Of a stretch of DNA of 64,000 bases, positions 57,516-64,000 are shown one piece after another. Source of the stretch: Perca fluviatilis (Eukaryota > Chordata > Actinopteri > Perciformes > Percidae). Location: assembly GCF_010015445.1 (NCBI RefSeq), contig NC_053127.1, positions 31,185,715 to 31,249,714 on the forward strand. The letters are read 5' to 3'. Within the stretch, counting starts at the first letter, position 1. The number at the start of each line of letters is the position of its first letter. Position numbers and translations under genes: made by a program. The notes beneath the pieces are model-generated. The model was not told where the DNA came from, did no database searches, and worked only from the letters and a program-made list of their open reading frames with translations.

Positions 57516-59053
57516 CTTCTAGTTAATATGTAAAATTGACTATAGCAGCTTTAACTTTATTGATTTTTGAGAAGATGAAGCACTTCAGGGAGCATTTTCT
57601 AAACAGGGAGTTTATCTTAGAAATTCATTATATTAAAGTGTCCTTTTATCTTTTGTATAAAATCTGACACAAAACAGTCTCAACCAAAATTTAAAAAGCT
57701 AAGCTTAAAAAGAAAGCATTTGTTGCAGACTAATGCGCTGAATTGCATTAGTGTTCTTGACATTGTGCCTCTCGTCATAAAGTGACACATCTCCGTGCTG
57801 CAGTGGCTCTGTTGTCTTTTTATTTTGCTCACATACAGCCTCTGATTCTACAGTTTTTCAGTTTTATTCCTAGGTTTTTTTTCAATTGTTCCTTTTGAAG
57901 TACAATTAATGAAAGCAGATCGAGGTGTGCATTTCTCAGTCTAAAATGTCAATGCTTGTTTTACTGCAGTGTCTACAATTCAGCCATCAGGTGGCACTGT
58001 TCCTCCAGTCTACATCGGAAATAATTAAAGTGGTAGGCCTGCACATCTACAATATCTGAACAAGTCAGTTCTTTTTCTCAGATTGGTACACTGAAAGGGA
58101 GTGTTTGCTCTTTGTGGTTACACAAATCAGCTGAACATCATCCTTTACATCCTTTACATTGGGAGTGTTCTGACAAACTGCCTCAGTGTGAAGGCAAGAC
58201 AGTTAAACACACAACCCTGTTGAGATGGTGCTATAGGGCCTCTCCTTGGTCCATTAAAGTGAAAAACATTCGAGGTAATCCGAGGGTAAACAACTTTAAT
58301 AAAACTGAATGCATGTAATGAAGTAAAATACTCATAGATCCAGATGGATTTCAGTTTACAGTTTTAAGCAGTTGCATTGTGATCAACATATTTGTGAGTC
58401 CATGTATGGTCCAACTTGTTGCATGGAAAGTCCTTACAGCCACACGTAGCAGCTTTGAGGCTTCTATCCACCATGATCGCAAACCTGTAGCAACCAGTGA
58501 ATTACCACAGAAATTCTGTATAATCTAAGTAATGCTAAAGCTGTGGCTGTCATCTGTGTTAGTATGAATTTGTATTAACGTGGGTGTATGCTTAAACACA
58601 GTATACGTACTAAAGTGAAATTATAACGAGCCACAGAAAACCCTCTTCTACTAAAATGAGTCCATCCTGGACTTATCCACTCATATTTGTGCAGTCGGGC
58701 ACTTTGCTAGATAATCCCAACTCTGCAGGCCAACAAATCATGTCAAATCCTCTCTGAGTATTTGTCATATTTGCGGCTCTTCCGAGAGGCAGTCCCGGCC
58801 CCGAGGCTTTTACTCACTCTTCACCATCGGATTTCACAATGAATTATCATGTTTCCTCCAGTGACCTCCAGTCTGCTTTCATGAGTCTACGGCCATTCAC
58901 GGCGCGTCTGGCTTATCAAAGAGTCTGGTGGCCCACTTACATCAGCCAGTGTGTGTCTGTTCCCTGCAGAGCACTCAGGGGAAGAACTTCTCTCTCACAA
59001 ACCCCTGCTGGAACATTTAAAAAAAAGGGCTAATGTATGACCTTTTCAGATCA
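57516..59053. other. 3' flank of the wscd gene, likely including its 3' UTR
   Basis: It lies immediately downstream (minus strand) of the stop codon at 59054-59056, which is followed by a second TGA. No close AATAAA signal was seen on the minus strand in the first kilobase, so the 3' UTR end is not determined. No other gene is recognised. Confidence 0.35.
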
Positions 59054-62817
<3,764 letters not shown>

Positions 62818-63689
62818 CTGGAGAAAGACAAAAATACACTTGAAAAGGATAACAAGAATGGATTCGGTAGGATTCATCGGCATCGACCAGCATTAGGAAG
62901 CATTTTCATGTATTCACCGACGAGGGCGAAATAAGGGTTTTTCCATGGAAAAAATAGGTCAGATTTAAAATGAAATTAGTTATTTGACATCAGGGTTGAA
63001 TTTAAATTATCCATCCTATACTTAACTGAATTCTAGTGTATAATACATTCATAATTCAGCTGCAAATCTCCAGAGACACTGAACCCTCCGATCATCAATA
63101 TTAATACTGTATATGGTATTACCTCCTTATATAATATATATATTTAACCTTGCCAACATTAATAATGTGGGGAATTTCTTTAAGAACAGACAGCAGGTTG
63201 TGGAAGAGAAATGGTCATGGATGAGTATAGTTGAAGTGTTTTGGATTATAAGGGCCAATACACAACTCAAACAGTGGCAACACATTCTCATGAACGTGTT
63301 CGTGTGATATCGTATGAAAACCTACGAACACCAATTTTTGATATACAACAAAATTAGGCGACCGCTGGCTGGTCACATGATGACCGCTCACATGACAGTT
63401 AAGTTTAGTGGTCTTGACGGTTAAATGTAGCCGACACATTGTTACTGGGAGCCGGCTACAGAGCATGGTGAGCTGTCGGTCGTTTTAGAGGCCGTTGCTA
63501 GTAGGGGGGTGAATCTTCACCGGTCTCACGATTCATTTACGATTATCCTGTCAACGGTTTGAATCGATTCCATATCACGATGCGTCACCTCCTCAATATT
63601 ATTATATATTGCTACACATGATTTTCATCAACAAATTCAAGCAGTCAGATATACGTATATGAACTCCCCTTTTTATTGTATCTGCTCTT
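62818..63689. other. wscd intron sequence with a decayed repeat
   Basis: No further wscd exon is visible here. The part at 63508-63640 (GGGGGGTGAATCTTCACCGG, CACGATTCATTTACGATTAT, ATCACGATGCGTCACC) looks like the end of a decayed MITE of the 'tagggGTGAATC' type. Confidence 0.4.
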
Positions 63690-64000
63690 AAAAAAGGCAG
63701 GATTGGACCCAAAACTGCAGAGACGAGGAGGTAGTGGAAGATAAAGAAGATTTATTAAAGTAACGGCTAACAAACAAAAGGTGTCCTGAGGCAGGCAAGC
63801 AGGCAAAAGGAAAGTCCAAAACAAAATCCAAAACCCACTTGAAAAACTGAAGACACGGAAGGCAAAACCACAAGGCTGAAGAGACGCAGGGAATAACACG
63901 GGGGGAAACGACGATGAACCGACAAGAGACAAAGAAAGCACAGAGACTAAATATACGAGGTAACGAGGGTAGAAACGAGGGACAGGTGACATGAGGGCTG
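63690..64000. mobile_element. Interspersed repeat, class unknown, running off the window
   Basis: The series GGCAGGATTGGACCCAAAAC, TTTATTAAAGTAACGG, GGAAAGTCCAAAAC, CTAAATATACGAGGTAACGA and GGACAGGTGACATGAGGGCT is a widespread teleost repeat pattern. No coding capacity is seen, and the right end is beyond the window. Confidence 0.5.

Overview
The window is from a ray-finned (teleost) fish nuclear genome. The evidence is dense (GT)n/(CA)n microsatellites, tRNA-derived SINEs, many short inverted-repeat DNA transposons of hAT, Tc1 and piggyBac type, an RTE-like LINE 3' end, spliced vertebrate genes and a vertebrate microRNA cluster. There is no bacterial-type gene organisation. Almost every long open frame is an accident of simple repeats.

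Region 1 (about 1-43.6 kb, + strand) is mostly non-coding. It carries a complete miR-99a / let-7c / miR-125b cluster, with precursors at 17560-17640, 17939-18022 and 26416-26506, all on the + strand and in the conserved order. In mammals this cluster is processed from introns of a long non-coding host transcript (MIR99AHG on human chromosome 21). The window has matching short exon-like segments with good splice sites and no obvious coding sense (14811-14872; weaker ones at 31431-31468 and 32144-32212). A CCAAT / CRE / TATA arrangement at 21631-21806 could be a promoter between let-7c and miR-125b. Around these lie simple repeats, four copies of one tRNA-derived SINE and numerous MITE-like elements, some nested (15027-17380; 38295-38625 inside an older repeat).

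Region 2 (about 43.7-54.95 kb) is an AT-rich satellite-like array built from roughly 25- and 36-bp units with the core GTCATAGTATAGTATGTCGA. It contains four copies of a cassette holding a perfect 10-bp hairpin and an 82-nt pseudo-tRNA that resembles tRNA-Ser(GCT). It also holds near-perfect palindromes, a segmental duplication of about 880 bp, a LINE fragment with a 14-bp target-site duplication, and stretches rich in small indels that may be sequencing or assembly error.

Region 3 (about 55-64 kb) begins with interspersed repeats. It then holds the last five coding exons, on the minus strand, of a WSC-domain sulfotransferase gene (wscd1-like; sialate O-sulfotransferase family), with all four intron boundaries GT-AG and in consistent phase. 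The gene is cut by the window: its first WSC domain and membrane anchor must lie beyond position 64000. Two hAT-like MITEs with 8-bp target-site duplications sit in its introns or immediately beside its exons.

The microRNA calls and the sulfotransferase exons are the firmest statements. The repeat-family names rest on recognition of termini and target sites, without any database search.
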